Of a stretch of 64,000 bases of DNA, positions 22,716 to 34,453 are shown piece after piece. This stretch comes from Brachynemurus nebulosus (taxonomy: Eukaryota > Arthropoda > Insecta > Neuroptera > Myrmeleontidae): NCBI GenBank assembly GCA_035578155.1, contig JAPWDM010000005.1, positions 39,518,108 to 39,582,107 of the forward strand, given 5' to 3'. Position 1 is the first letter of the stretch; each line of letters begins with the position of its first letter. The notes below the pieces were generated by a model that searched no databases, was not told the origin of the DNA, and saw only the letters and a list, made by a program, of their open reading frames with translations. Position numbers and translations under genes: made by a program.

Positions 22716-22934
22716 ACATCAATGTTGATACGGAATACTAAAAACATATTTGTGGCATATTAGATATCTATAATATGTGAAAAAACAGTTTATTGAATTA
22801 CTCAAACTTTGTTTATCTTATTAATAATAACTAATATAATATACGAGATATACGAGGTGTGTTCAAAAAGTAAGGTGACTATATTTTTATCAAAGACTTT
22901 TTATTTATTCATCAATATTCATGTTGTTCCCTTT

Positions 22935-23528
22935 AAAGTGATCCCCCTCAGATACAATACACTTGTGCCAACGCATTTTCTAATCCTCGACACACTTCTG
23001 ATAAGCACTTTTTGGTATAGCCTTGAGCTCTTTCGGCGATGCAATTTTTATCTCCTTAATCGTTGCAAATCTCCGCCCAAAGGTCGCAGGGGGCTAACTC
23101 CGGTGAATATGGTAGCTGAGGCATGATTGTGCGGCGTTGTGTTTAGGCAAAAAATCACGCACAAGCCGTGATGAAAAAACCATGAATTGTTTTTCCACAA
23201 TTCCGGACGTTTCTTTTCGTATCGCCTTTCACAAACGGTGCATGACTTCAAGTTAATACTCAGCAGCTTCTCTACTGGTGATTCGACGATTTCCCAATAC
23301 CATTTTCTTCACCTATTCAACGTTTTCATCAGTTCTTGACGTGCTGGGTCATCCAGAGCGAGGTCCGTCATTGACATTTTCTCTACCTTCTTGGAAGAGC
23401 TTGTAATACCTATAAACATTTTTTTTTACTCAGAGTAGACTCACCGTATGCCACTGTTAACATTTCGAGTATTTTGGAGCACTTAATTCAATTTTTTATA
23501 CAAAATTTGATACAAATCCTTTGATCCA
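22935..23528 (-). pseudogene. mariner transposase remnant, middle deleted
   Basis: On the minus strand the gene starts MDQRICIKFC at 23528, then through frameshifts and stops gives KCSKILEMLTVAYGESTLS, YKLFQEGRENVNDGP and KKMVLGNRRITSREAAE. This is the N-terminal helix-turn-helix region of irritans-subfamily mariners. It jumps to KRPELWKNNSWFFHHG and LPYSPELAPCDLW, the region of the last catalytic Asp, and ends near RWHKCIVSEG. The segment with the first catalytic Asp and the linker is missing. The copy cannot encode a nuclease. Confidence 0.88.
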
Positions 23529-23739
23529 TTTTTTTCGACAACAGAAAATTGCCGAGCACTCCAAACACTTTATGCTTCTCACAAACGAACAAAGAATGTT
23601 CTATAGAATATATCTTCGGGACGAGTGCACTAACGCAACAAAATAAATACCCCTGTCGCAGCATCTGCATAACATAGCGAATTTCCAAATCTTGGGCACT
23701 GGCGGATCTCATCTAAGACCTGTACCTATTTAAAATAGT

Positions 23740-23989
23740 TTAGCTTTCTAAGAGTAAAAGAATTTTTAAAATCGGCTGGGTAATTAGTTTTGGTATTTTT
23801 GGGGACCCAAGAACCCGAACGAATTTTGTGCAGCATAGTTGTATCCATCTTAAATAATTTAGTTCTCTAGCAGTGAGAAATTTTTTAGCATCGGTTCGAT
23901 AGCTTATTACTGGCGTTTTCGGATCTGCAAGATCCCGGTGGACCTCATTAAAAAATCAGCTCGACCGTATATTCTAGGCGGACCTTATG

Positions 23990-24047
<58 letters not shown>

Positions 24048-25090
24048 AACCCGTTGTGTAGCATTCTACGCCGCATTTGCATCCGCAGGACAGTTGTGGA
24101 TCTCAGATAACACAACCTGTACCTATCTAAAATAGTTTACCTCGGTAATAGTAAAAAAGTTACAAAATCGGTCAGTTATTTTATTTTTGACACTTTTAGG
24201 TCCTACTGACACTGTCAGACCTTACATAACGTAATCTATATGTATCTAAAATAGCTTAGCTCCCCAACAGTGAAAAAATTTTCAAAATCGGTCGGTTAGT
24301 TTATTTTTGACACTTTTGGATCCGATGGACCTTGGCAGACTTTACATAACGTAATCTGTATTTATCTAAAATAGTTTAGCTCTGTAACAGTGGAAAAATT
24401 TTCAAAATCGGTCGGTTAGTTTATTTTTACCACTTTTGAGTTCTATGGACCTTGGTGGACCTTACATAACGTAATTTATATTTATCTAAAATAGTTTAGC
24501 TCTGTAACAGTGAAAAAATTTTCAAAATCGGTCAGTTAGTTTATTTTTGACACTTCTGGATCCTATGGACCCTGGCAGACCTTACATAACGGAATCTATA
24601 TTTATCTAAAACAGTTTAGCTCTGTAACAGTGAAAAAATTTTCAAAATCGATCAGGCAGTTTATTTTTGACACTTTTGGGTCCTATGGACCCAGGCGGAC
24701 CTTACATAACGTAATCGATATTTATCTAAAATAGTTTAGCTCTGTAACAGTGAAGAATTTTTTAAAATTGGTCGTTTAGTTTATTTTTTACAATTATGGG
24801 ATCAGTAAATCCTGGCGAAACTCATACAAGTCTAGTACTCTAACAGTAAGAAAAGGGTTCTAAGGATCTCATATAACTTATGGCAGTCCGTAAGCTTCTT
24901 GCGGACATCATTTAATTAATTAATTCAAATACTTTAACTTACTAACTGTGAAAAAATTTTTAAAATCGATTGGTTAATTAATTTCTGGCCTTTTTAGGTC
25001 CCGAAAACCTTGACCTCACATAAAATACCTTAAATCCGTTTGAAATGGTTTAATTTTTTAACATTATTAATTATTAGTGAAAAAATTTTC
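23740..25090. repeat. 120-bp tandem satellite array
   Basis: Units starting TTATTTTTGACACTTTTGGA recur at 24181, 24301, 24421, 24541, 24661 and, diverged, 24781: an exact 120-bp period. Each holds CCTTACATAACGTAATCTAT, ATCTAAAATAGTTTAGCTC and GTGAAAAAATTTTCAAAATC. Outer units (23740-24180 and 24781-25090) are more degenerate, as in arrays homogenised at the centre. One outer unit has a TA tract at 23992-24043. Confidence 0.95.
23992..24043. repeat. (TA)n microsatellite
   Basis: Pure TA tract of about 52 bp in a degenerate satellite unit. Confidence 0.95.
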
Positions 25091-25756
25091 AAAATCGATT
25101 CAAAATATTTTTCCGTGCATACATATGTACATTATACATATTTTGTTTTGTTTCATATATTTAATAATATTATATCATAACATAATCTTCAATTTCTTGT
25201 TTACTTAAAAATTCAATAAAAAAAAAAAATTCTTCATTACATTAGCTTAGAAAATCTGTTTAATTTACATTTTTAACATGAGATAGAACCATGCTAATTA
25301 TAATGCAATAAATGAGAAACAAAACTCTATACATGTATGTGTGTTATAACACATATATGTGAAATATACTTCACTTGTTCTCACAAAATTCTTTAATAAA
25401 AAAGTGAAATATTTTTATACTTCATAAAGAACTGAGATAGAAATATAAATTACTTATTACAATGACAAAGAGAGCAAAATAAGCCAATAGTGAAAATTAC
25501 GATTTTCTCGAAAACTACTTAACATAGAAAGAAAATTATAAGAACATTTTCTTCATAATTTTTTTTTTCCTTTTCAACGATGTAAAAACCGAACTGTCTT
25601 ATGATAGGATCGAATGATAAAAAATGGCCAGAAAACCTACTTCTGGGCATCCGACGTGTCTGGCTAACGAACTTAGCCAAGCCGATTCAGAATCCAGTCC
25701 GCACACAAAATTTCATAAGCGTTAGACGTTTCGTTCGAGAGTTATCGTGGGAACAC

Positions 25757-25803
<47 letters not shown>
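25757..25803. repeat. (TA)n microsatellite
   Basis: About 47 bp of TA at the position where other family-M copies also carry TA tracts. Confidence 0.95.
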
Positions 25804-25806
<3 letters not shown>

Positions 25807-25996
25807 TTTAGTGAATATCATTTTCGTATTCTAGGGACCTCAAAACAGATTTCTGCCATAGTCCCGGACTCAGATTGCGTTATGAGACCTACTGTAATAG
25901 CTGAATTTCGAGTTTTCGAAATTCGCTAAAAATAAAAAAGCGAATGTACGTAGCCCGAGAAATTTGAAAATTCACCTTACTTTCTGAACACACCTC

Positions 25997-25997
<1 letters not shown>

Positions 25998-26060
<63 letters not shown>
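25998..26060. repeat. (TA)n microsatellite at a mariner end
   Basis: TA tract directly between the end of one mariner and the truncated edge of the next mariner fragment. Confidence 0.95.
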
Positions 26061-26062
<2 letters not shown>

Positions 26063-26375
26063 CATTTTTTTTTACTCAGAGTGACTCACCGTATGCCACT
26101 GTTAACATTTCGAGTATTTTGGTGCACTTATTTTCATTTTTCACATAAAATTTGATGCAAATTCTTTGATACATTTTTTTCGACAGCAGAAAATTACCGC
26201 GCCCTCCAAACATTTCTAACCTTTATGCCTCTCACGCACGAACAAAGAATGCTCTATAGCTGAAACTGTGAATATATCTTCGGGACGAGTGCACTAACGC
26301 AACAAAATAAAAAAAATCGAAAAGCGAATGTACGTAGCCCAAGAAATTTGAAAAATCACCTTACTTTTTGAACAC

Positions 26376-26380
<5 letters not shown>
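26061..26380 (-). mobile_element. mariner 5'-end fragment
   Basis: Contains, on the minus strand, the terminal repeat (AAGGTGTGTTCAAAAAG at about 26364-26380), the 5' untranslated region and the first codons of the same mariner family, as far as GGTGAGTCACTCTGAGTAAA. Then it breaks into a TA tract. It lacks the family-M insertion, so it shows the uninterrupted order of the mariner leader. No functional product. Confidence 0.85.

Positions 26381-26459
<79 letters not shown>
26381..26459. repeat. (TA)n microsatellite
   Basis: Follows the mariner terminal repeat directly, consistent with insertion of the mariner into a TA tract. Confidence 0.95.
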
Positions 26460-26461
<2 letters not shown>

Positions 26462-26936
26462 AAATTCAGCGATCCAGGATACAGGTATATGTATTTCTGT
26501 ATGAAATTACATGTGATTTAATAAATAAATCCAGTGGATTGATTTATACCTATATTAATTATTTTATGTTTGGCAGTATAGTTGTATAGCGATATGCGTT
26601 AATTAGTTTTCAGCGTTGGATATTTGTAATTAATCAATTTTGACAATATATGATATATATGTATACGTACGTGCCATACACATACATATGTAGATCCCTG
26701 TACTTAATTTACAATATCAAACTTTGTATCTGCGAGCAATAAGCAAAGAGTACCAATAGTCGATAATAAACGTACAAGCCATGTAATTTATATATACATA
26801 GGTAGATACATGCATCGTACGTATGTATGCATATATTCAATTTCGACCCTTGTAGAAATATATTTTACTAATTAAAGATCAAGTTACAACTTTATATACA
26901 TGTGGACAAATTAATTTGTACCAAATCTGAATACTG
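26460..26936. other. intergenic
   Basis: AT-rich sequence with many TACATA/GTACGTA motifs. No feature called. Confidence 0.4.
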
Positions 26937-27178
26937 TACAGTAGCCGTCCAAGTTAGTCACTTCTAGAGATGGGCGACGGGAAAATTCCCATTTGGGTAT
27001 TTATTGGGTATTTTCCCGGGAAAATTCCCGAAACCTGGGTAAAAACGATTACTTAGCTGTACTTCTTTGCAATGTGCTTTTAATTAGATCTGTATATATT
27101 TGTTAATTGTGCGTGGAGTTTTACATAATACATAATATAATGCTGATGTAAAGTTTTCTAATTATTAATTTATTATTA

Positions 27179-27780
<602 letters not shown>

Positions 27781-28121
27781 TATATATTATTTTGTTACTG
27801 AAGTCAAATGACGATATATAGAATTAGTACATATGTACATAATATATGCTACGGTACTACCAATATATTCGTCAAAGATCTATATGCATGTACAATATGT
27901 ACATAATAAATTACAAAATAAAAAAAATTGTCAAGTGCGTGGTAAACACGCATTATGCCATCTTTTTTATGTCATCGAAGATGACGTAATAATATCGTTG
28001 TGTGATTGAATTGAACATGTGATTGAATAATTATTGAGTTGTACATCCATATTGAATAAACGCCAGAGGGCTGTAGAGTTAACAACTATAGAGTTAACAA
28101 ACAACTATAGAGATAACAATA

Positions 28122-28609
28122 CCCCTGTCGCAGCATCCTGCATAACATAGCGAATTTCTATTTACAAAAGTACGTTTTTCTCGGAAACTAGTTGATATAC
28201 ATGGAGTAATTGTAACTAAAGAAACCTTCTTTATGTGATTTTTCCGCCTCATTCCGCCAAATTTTTTTCACGAAAAATGTCCAAAACCCCGTAAACGTTT
28301 TCACGAAATTTCTTAAAAATAAGATGTTTCGTTCTTGAGTTATCGTGCGGACACATTTATATATATGTTTACTAAGTGTCCGCACGATAACTCAAGAACG
28401 AAACATCTTATTTTTAAGAAATTTCGTGAAATCATTTACGGGGTTTTGGACATTTTTCGTGAAAAAAATTTGGCAGAATGAGGCGGAAAAATCACATAAA
28501 GAAGGTTTTTTTTATTTACAATTACTCTATGTATATCAACTAGTTTCCGAGAAAAACGTACTTTTGTAAATGGAAATTCGCTATGTTATGCAGGATGCTG
28601 CGACAGGGG
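28122..28609. mobile_element. family-M foldback (palindromic) derivative, copy D
   Basis: Two inverted arms of about 233 bp (28122-28354 and 28376-28609) are separated by a 21-bp spacer. Both outer ends read CCCCTGTCGCAGCATCCTGC, and TA flanks both sides (28120-28121, 28610-28611). Each arm is a family-M left half, ending at the GTTATCGTGCGGACAC block, so the element is two left halves joined tail to tail. Arms differ at only a few positions, for example GTAAACG against GTAAATG. Near-identical arms imply a young origin or ongoing correction. The two matching small open frames are mirror images. Confidence 0.92.
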
Positions 28610-28801
28610 TATTATTATCATAAAACCACTTCAGTACATACTGAATGTTTATTTATCTTTAGATTTAAAAAAAATACATGCATACATATTATGTCGGATC
28701 AACATAAGATGACTTGTAAACGAAGTTAGCAATTAATTTAAATTTATAACTCAATGTGTTCAAATTTCAGAGAAATGTCTACGTTTTAAAAAAAAATTAA
28801 A

Positions 28802-29007
28802 ATGCCACGAAATTCAATATTGACAAGTGAGAATCGAGCTAAAATTTCGACGTTTTGGAAATTGTAGTACTTATAACATAATCTAAAGGGGCGAAAAACT
28901 GTCGTGGTAGGCCCATGAAATTGACACCGAAAAATGAAATGCGTATTGTACAACTAGCCACGAAAATAAATTATCTAGAGAAAAACTGTCGAACAAAAAT
29001 TGTATAA
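28802..29007 (+). pseudogene. Tc1-like transposase N-terminal remnant
   Basis: MPRNSILTSENRAKISTFWK from 28802, then after a stop and frame change GRPMKLTPKNEMRIVQLA, matches the paired-type helix-turn-helix start of Tc1 transposases (first HTH, then GRP-x-KLT linker). Stops at the end of the first helix and at 29005-29007, and no DDE domain, make it a relic. It lies inside the hAT-like element, so it is probably another insertion rather than part of the outer one. Confidence 0.65.
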
Positions 29008-29459
29008 TAATGTGATATATTAATGAGTATTTATGTAGTCTGAAGATTAATTATTTACGTTTAGCAAATATTCTTTATAAAACAGCGGTTTTGATAGTTT
29101 AATTCAAAAATATTACGATAAATAGTAAATTAAAATAAATACCCACTTTTCGGGAATTTTCCCGGGAATTTACCCCGTTTTTACCCACTTTGGGAATTTT
29201 CCCGGGAAAATTCCGGGTAGAATCCCATCTCTAGTCACTTCCAAGATAGTCACACTTCGAGTGAAATAAACATACACATACGTCATCCACATACTATGTT
29301 TACCATGTTTACTCTTGTCTATACGCACATGTGCGTCACATGTAATACTTGCATACTCACTACATATGTACATACCCCATGTACCTGCCGTGTGGTACTT
29401 TGTGAGGTAGCTACCGTGTAATGTGTGTCGTGTGTGATAAATATTTACGTATATTAGTC

Positions 29460-29746
29460 TAGTGTGAAGACACTGGTCCGTACAAACGAGATCACACATT
29501 TTTTATAGTGGGCTCTAGTACACACTACGTCGTCAAAAGTATGGTGACACCTTGACCCAAGGGGGTGGCCACACTTTTGACGCGGTACTGTACTTAATGT
29601 TGTGGTACACTGCCGTGTTAAAAGTGTGGGACCCCCCCCCCCCCCGGGGTCAAGGTCTCGCCATACTTTTGACGACGTAGTGTGTGCTAGAATCCACTAT
29701 AAAAAATTGGAAACGAGTTTGTGCGGACCAATGTCTTCGCTATTCA
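29460..29746. mobile_element. foldback element within the outer Tc1/pogo-like element
   Basis: Arms of about 100 bp (29460-29559 and 29646-29746) are inverted copies: GTACACACTACGTCGTCAAA and ATAGTGGGCTCTAG on the left match TTTGACGACGTAGTGTGTGC and CTAGAATCCACTAT on the right. The centre has a 15-bp C run followed by GGGG. No target duplication was identified. Such a palindrome may be a MITE or an inverted duplication of the local sequence. Confidence 0.75.
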
Positions 29747-30044
29747 TCCTATTCATACTAATTTAAATAATAAATACTTGTAATGTTGTCTTTCTAAAAA
29801 TTCAAATATGTGACGTAATTATGACGTAGATGGCGAATTGCGCAAAAAAAGCTTATTTTGGTTTCAAATGTAGTGTACTCTTTTCTGTCTACTTTGACTT
29901 GAACATAATTTTTTATAATAATATAATTGAAAAAATTCCAATTTGTTATGTTAACTAAACATTTACCCCACCTGATGGACGTCTATGACTTCCAAGATAG
30001 TCACTAGAGGAACATTTGTGTGACTATCTTGGACGGCTACTGTA

Positions 30045-30464
30045 TATAGGCATCAACATAAAAAACAAAGGTCGATTTTGATAAATCTTTGAGTATAATA
30101 TGATAAAGCCTTCAGCATTTACAAAAAAGTCATTAAAAAACTATGATATCTAATTCCTATATACCTATAGTGTTGCTGGATTTGTCTTAATCTCAGGAGT
30201 GACACAGATTACATGAAATGTATAATATAAATTCAATATGACGACTGTAAAACGCCATATTGGATTTTCAACGAAAAGATAAACATAATCAAACTCTCTG
30301 AAGTGGAGTATTCAGAAAGCCGAAGATGTGTATGCGGTAAAAAGTTGAACAGAAACATGTGATGTCATCGACTGCTTTATTTTTTATTAATTTTTAAATT
30401 AAATTTTTTCTTGCATTAATTTTTCCAGGGCTGGGAATATAATAATTAAAACTTTTCTTGCATT
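30045..30464. other. intergenic
   Basis: No feature recognised. The last part includes one of two tandem copies of TTCTTGCATTAATTTWTCCAG (about 30408 and 30455). Confidence 0.4.
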
Positions 30465-30472
30465 AATTTATC

Positions 30473-31252
30473 CAGGACTGGGAAAAATGGTTCATAGAAA
30501 GCATTCAAAATAAGAAATGAAGAATGGTTTTGGTGAACATATTTAAAGTTGCAAATTGAAGATAGTTATTTAAAATGGATTATAAAATGCAAAATGCTTT
30601 TTTTACTTTAAATTTATTCTATAAATTTTTTATCATTATTTATATTATTTATAGTTAAGAAAATATACTGAACGTACTGAAACTAAAACGTACTGAAATT
30701 AAATACATAAAGGCAGACAGTCTTTTGAGAAAATTTTGTAAAGTTTACATGATATGAAAACAAAACTTTTCAAATATTGTTACTTAAAAATATTCTAAAA
30801 TTTAATTCGGCCTTGACATATTTTCAAGCCTTGACGACGGTACGACTGCAATTTCTAAATAAAATTATGAAAATCATCTACTCGAAATACAAAAACATTT
30901 CTAATCGACTTGTCTTAAAGAAAATAGCACACAAGTTGAGTCAGAAAAATTTGACTTGAGAGACCTAGTAAAAAATGTAAACCAAGTGATATTACAACTC
31001 GAGTTATAAAAAATTTGAGTCAATTTAATCAACTTGCATTTAACTTACAATTTGTTAGACTTCAAGTCATTCAGTTCAAGTTCTATAATTAATTTTGTAT
31101 ACACATAAATTTGAGCATACATGCATTTTCATTTTAAATGGAAAATGGAAAATGGTTTGACCGAACTTATTTAAAATAGAAAATGCAAAATGCCATTTTG
31201 TATTTTAAATACATATTTAAAATGAAATCATTTTAAATAGTTCCCAGCTCTG
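30473..31252. mobile_element. hAT-like non-autonomous element
   Basis: Starts CAGGACTGGGAA and ends TTCCCAGCTCTG (imperfect 12-bp inverted repeats). Flanks are AATTTATC (30465-30472) and AAGTTATC (31253-31260), 8 bp with one mismatch. The left half repeats AAAATG(G/C)-type motifs that recur on the right. Just outside the left end the target plus a CAGGGCTGGGAA tip occurs a second time (about 30408-30440), so the junction was partly duplicated or two insertions overlap. Confidence 0.75.
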
Positions 31253-31260
31253 AAGTTATC

Positions 31261-32153
31261 TTTGTGGTTCACTTTTAACGCAGTGGATTTTTTATAATCT
31301 TTTTGATTTACTTACTAAATTATTCAATTGTGTAAAATTGCATCTTTTATTTAATGATTTAGTTGTTATCGTAACCTATTTCTTAGTGTTTTTTAGTCTA
31401 ATAATTATTCTTTCGTGTTTTTTTTTTTCTTTTTTTTGTTTTTTTTTTTTTTTTTTTTGCTAATAAGAATTAATCTTATTAACTTTTAGTGCTAGATGTG
31501 ACTTTTCCAATGAGATGAATGCCCAAAAAATTGTGACAATTGATTTTATGTAAATAAACATTGCAACATTAGTTCTTCAGGTAATGTTCAAAATGAATAT
31601 GAATGCAATATGTTATCAGTATAATGCTGTATTTCTAACTGAAGCATTTCGAATTTTTGTTGCTAAATTCAATATTAGAGAGAAATTTGATTGTATTTTT
31701 CAGACCAGGAAATTGTTACCTCAGAGTTTATAATAAAACTTGGGCATAAATGCCGTGCAATTTACTAGCCGATGTAACTAAACCAAAATATTTCCAACCA
31801 ATTTTCATCATCCAAAAATCCAATTACAATAATAAAACATAATTACTCAAACATAAATAACTTTCTGTACCCAATAATTTTACCCACACCTCTACTATTT
31901 ACACATTTATACATCATTTAGAAATAAAGTTACAAATTAATCGTAATGTTTCCAGACATTCGGGGCAAACATTCGAAAACTACGAACAAATTTAAATACA
32001 TACTGTCGGTACCTCTACAACAATACAACAGTAATAAATTTTCATTTCAACGTGGGCGAACACTGGCGAGTAAGAGGGGATTATACATTTCTAAAACAAT
32101 TCTAACTACATACTAGTTTTGAACATACGTTTAGTATATTACGTATCGCTCCA
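31261..32153. other. intergenic, includes a long poly-T tract
   Basis: A T-rich run at about 31420-31459 could be the reversed tail of an old retroposed sequence, but no body was identified. Nothing else called. Confidence 0.4.
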
Positions 32154-32155
32154 TT

Positions 32156-33138
32156 ATTGCAATAGTCGGTTATCTGGGCAAAATTATATTTTTGAGTTAT
32201 CTACATCATTCGAAAGAGGAAAAGCGTACCTTTCAGATGCTACAATCAGTTAAGCTCTAAGCTTAATATTTTTGCTAATATAATCGATATCCTTGTATGA
32301 CAATTTTAATAAATTTAAATTTTAATTGTTGCAAGACTAAGGTATATCGATATAACCGTACTGCTGAAGCGTCAAATTCAATTTATTTTTACTACAATAC
32401 TAGGTTATTGCATTTTATCCCAGTATTGAAGCAAAAAAAATTTTTAAAATTTTACAAACTAAGCAACATAACCGAATTTTAAAATTTTAAAAGAAATTCG
32501 TTACGTCAATTCAAACAAAGAAAATGTTAACAATGTAGTAAATGTATTACAATATGCATGCTTTTATGATTAATATAATGTTATTTAATCAATTTTTTAA
32601 TTATGTTAGTAGAATTTCACTACGTTTTAACTATACTGCCCGGATGTTCAAGAAAAATCATAATAGGAAAATACCAGCTCTCAAACTTTATCTTTGGTGT
32701 CCTGTAAAATTTGTCAAATTGTCATTATCAAGGTTCATGCTTTTTAGGTTTTAATTAGTGAATAATTTGTGATGAGTTTATTAACTTTTTTTCAGTATTT
32801 TTATGTTAAAAAAAATGGTTTTATTTCACTTAATAATGGTTTTCATTTTTAAAATTGGGTTATTTTTACCATCGTAGTAATTCTATTCAAAATATTTTTA
32901 TGCAATAGTCAGTTATCTAGGAAAATTTGAAAATTTGGGCCGATAAAATAAAATATTTCTTTTAATTTTCATAGTATAATTTAATATCGTATTTAAAGAG
33001 TTTTCGGTCAAAACTGCATTAAAATTGGATTTCAAATAACTCTCAAAAGACAATAAATATATTCTAAAAAAACTTTAAACTTGAATATCTCAAAAGTTGA
33101 TATTTCCCAGATAACCGACTATTGCAATAATGGAGCGG
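32156..33138. mobile_element. Tc1/mariner-like MITE
   Basis: The left end TCGCTCCATTATTGCAATAG and the right end CTATTGCAATAATGGAGCGG form inverted repeats extending about 33 bp through AGTCGGTTATCTGGG. TA flanks both ends (32154-32155 and 33139-33140). A third, diverged motif copy lies inside at about 32901-32925. Small open frames inside have no recognisable motif. Confidence 0.85.
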
Positions 33139-33684
33139 TATACGTTAAACTGAAATTTCAAAACTCAAGGTATCAATTTAAGTGACTTATACAATACGCG
33201 CAGTTAAGGCGGGCGTTCACTTTTATTCCTTTACTAAGTTTAATATTTAATAAGTTTCGGAAAATTTGACTTGATGAAAGTTTCACATATTCATATGGCT
33301 AAATACCAACCCGTACCGTATTCAATATTTAGCAACATTAAGTTTTCTCAACTCAAAACATTAACAACAGCCTCCATTGTATGCCCGACCCACTTTACAA
33401 AATACAGTTTTGAATTAATCATATTTACATATTATAACAAAAATCGTACTAGCTCATTGAATTAAAGTTTAAGGTTACTTGTGTTATGGTATGTTCATCT
33501 TTTGTAACTTTATACAATAGAACATTTTCCTAATAAATTCTATTATTTTGTCGTGTAGACAGTGAAGACAGTAATATTAAATATTTTAATGCTAAAAGTT
33601 TTCGAGTTTGAAACATTTTAAGTTAGTATCACATTTTTAACTGAAATATTTGGAATTCCGAAAAAATCTTGAAGGTTATCGGGA

Positions 33685-33910
33685 CCGGGTCAACCTCGGA
33701 TAATACGGAGGCTTAATGTATATAAAGGTTGTAAATAACCATACCATGATATTTATATGACTAAACTAAAGTGTAATTTCTTGTATTAACAATACATCAA
33801 AATAATAGTGCATACGTAGGTAGCTATTTAATCTCACAATATTTCTAAAAAAAAACCGATGGACCACATCGGATAATCCGGACGCTCGCATAACCGAAAG
33901 TGTACTGTAT
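33685..33910 (-). mobile_element. pogo/Tigger-like terminal fragment
   Basis: On the minus strand the sequence reads TA, CAGTACACTTTCGGTTATGC, then GCGTCCGGATTATCCGATG, a typical pogo/Tigger terminus with CGGATAATCCG subterminal repeats. A related CCTCGGATAATACGGAGG occurs at about 33693. The other end was not found. Its right tip abuts the mariner at 33914. Confidence 0.6.
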
Positions 33911-33913
33911 ATA

Positions 33914-34453
33914 TTGAGTCATCCGGAAAATTTGTGCCGTTTTTGGTGCGTAAATGACAATCCCGACTTTCTTCAAATGACCGAAAACTGTGGATTCTGA
34001 ATACTCAAGAGTTTTCGCTAATTCTTGACTGTTTGCCTCGAGTTTTGTTTCATTTCTTGACACTTTGTTTCATCGTTAATACACACAGGTCGACCGGAGG
34101 GTGCTTTATCTTCCCCCAAAAAATTAGCCTTTTGAAATCTAGCAAACGACTTTCTATACGTTCTGTCAGAGAGCGTATCATCACCATAATCACCACAAAT
34201 ATTTCTCGTTGCATTAGCTGTATTAATACCTTTTTTTAAACTCGTATAACATGACATGATGTTCCTTGATGTCTAAGATTGCTCATTATTACTGACAAAA
34301 AAAAAAATTATTTAAACATTGTTTAAAGACGTATGACACATAATTTCAACCAACACTATCGGCTTAATACTAACATGTTGCTGCATGTTTCGTTTACGGT
34401 TCCTACTTGATGAAATGGCTCCGAAAATGGCACGAACTTTCCGGATGACCTAA
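33914..34453 (-). mobile_element. mariner, internally deleted
   Basis: Inverted repeats TTGAGTCATCCGGAAAATTT (left) and, on the minus strand, TTAGGTCATCCGGAAAGTTC (right), with TA at 33912-33913 and 34454-34455. At 540 bp it is less than half of a full mariner. It keeps only the N-terminal transposase region. The terminal repeat differs from that of the mariners at 22.8-26.4 kb, so it is a separate family. Confidence 0.85.
33935..34257 (-). pseudogene. mariner transposase N-terminal remnant
   Basis: On the minus strand, KKGINTANATRNICGDYGDD, then TLSDRTYRKSFARFQK and SGRPVCINDE from about 34235. After a frame change, LEANSQELAKTLEYSESTVF is followed by GHLKKVG. This is the paired helix-turn-helix DNA-binding half seen in SETMAR-like mariners. 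The frame change lies near 34020-34060, and everything after GHLKKVG, including the DDD catalytic domain, is gone. It could still bind ends only if the frame break were absent, so I call it dead. Confidence 0.85.

Larger units (their letters stand above)
23650..25926 (+). mobile_element. family-M repeat, copy B, expanded by a satellite
   Basis: The insertion lies in the mariner 5' untranslated region. The left end is CCCCTGTCGCAGCATCTGCA followed by TAACATAGCGAATTTCC; the right end is ...GAAATTCGC. TA abuts both ends (23648-23649 and 25927-25928). The intact mariner sequence across this point is visible in the fragment at 26061-26380, which confirms the empty site. Inside are the 120-bp satellite and then the usual family-M right half (about 25500-25926), with GGGCATCCGACGTGTCTGGC, GTTCGAGAGTTATCGTG, a TA tract and AGGGACCTCAAAACAG. 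No coding sequence. Confidence 0.82.
22853..25997 (-). mobile_element. irritans-type mariner, internally deleted, carrying a nested insertion
   Basis: Terminal inverted repeats CGAGGTGTGTTCAAAAAG (left, 22853) and its complement at 25970-25997 are flanked by TA (22851-22852 and 25998-25999), the Tc1/mariner target. The coding strand is minus. Without the 2.3-kb insertion at 23650-25926 the mariner is only about 0.87 kb, against about 1.3 kb for a full element, because the middle of the transposase is deleted. The transposase 5' region continues on the far side of the insertion at 25929-25997. Confidence 0.88.

Noticed and set aside
23740..25090. CRISPR array
   Set aside because: The 120-bp units are contiguous tandem repeats without spacers, in a eukaryotic context.
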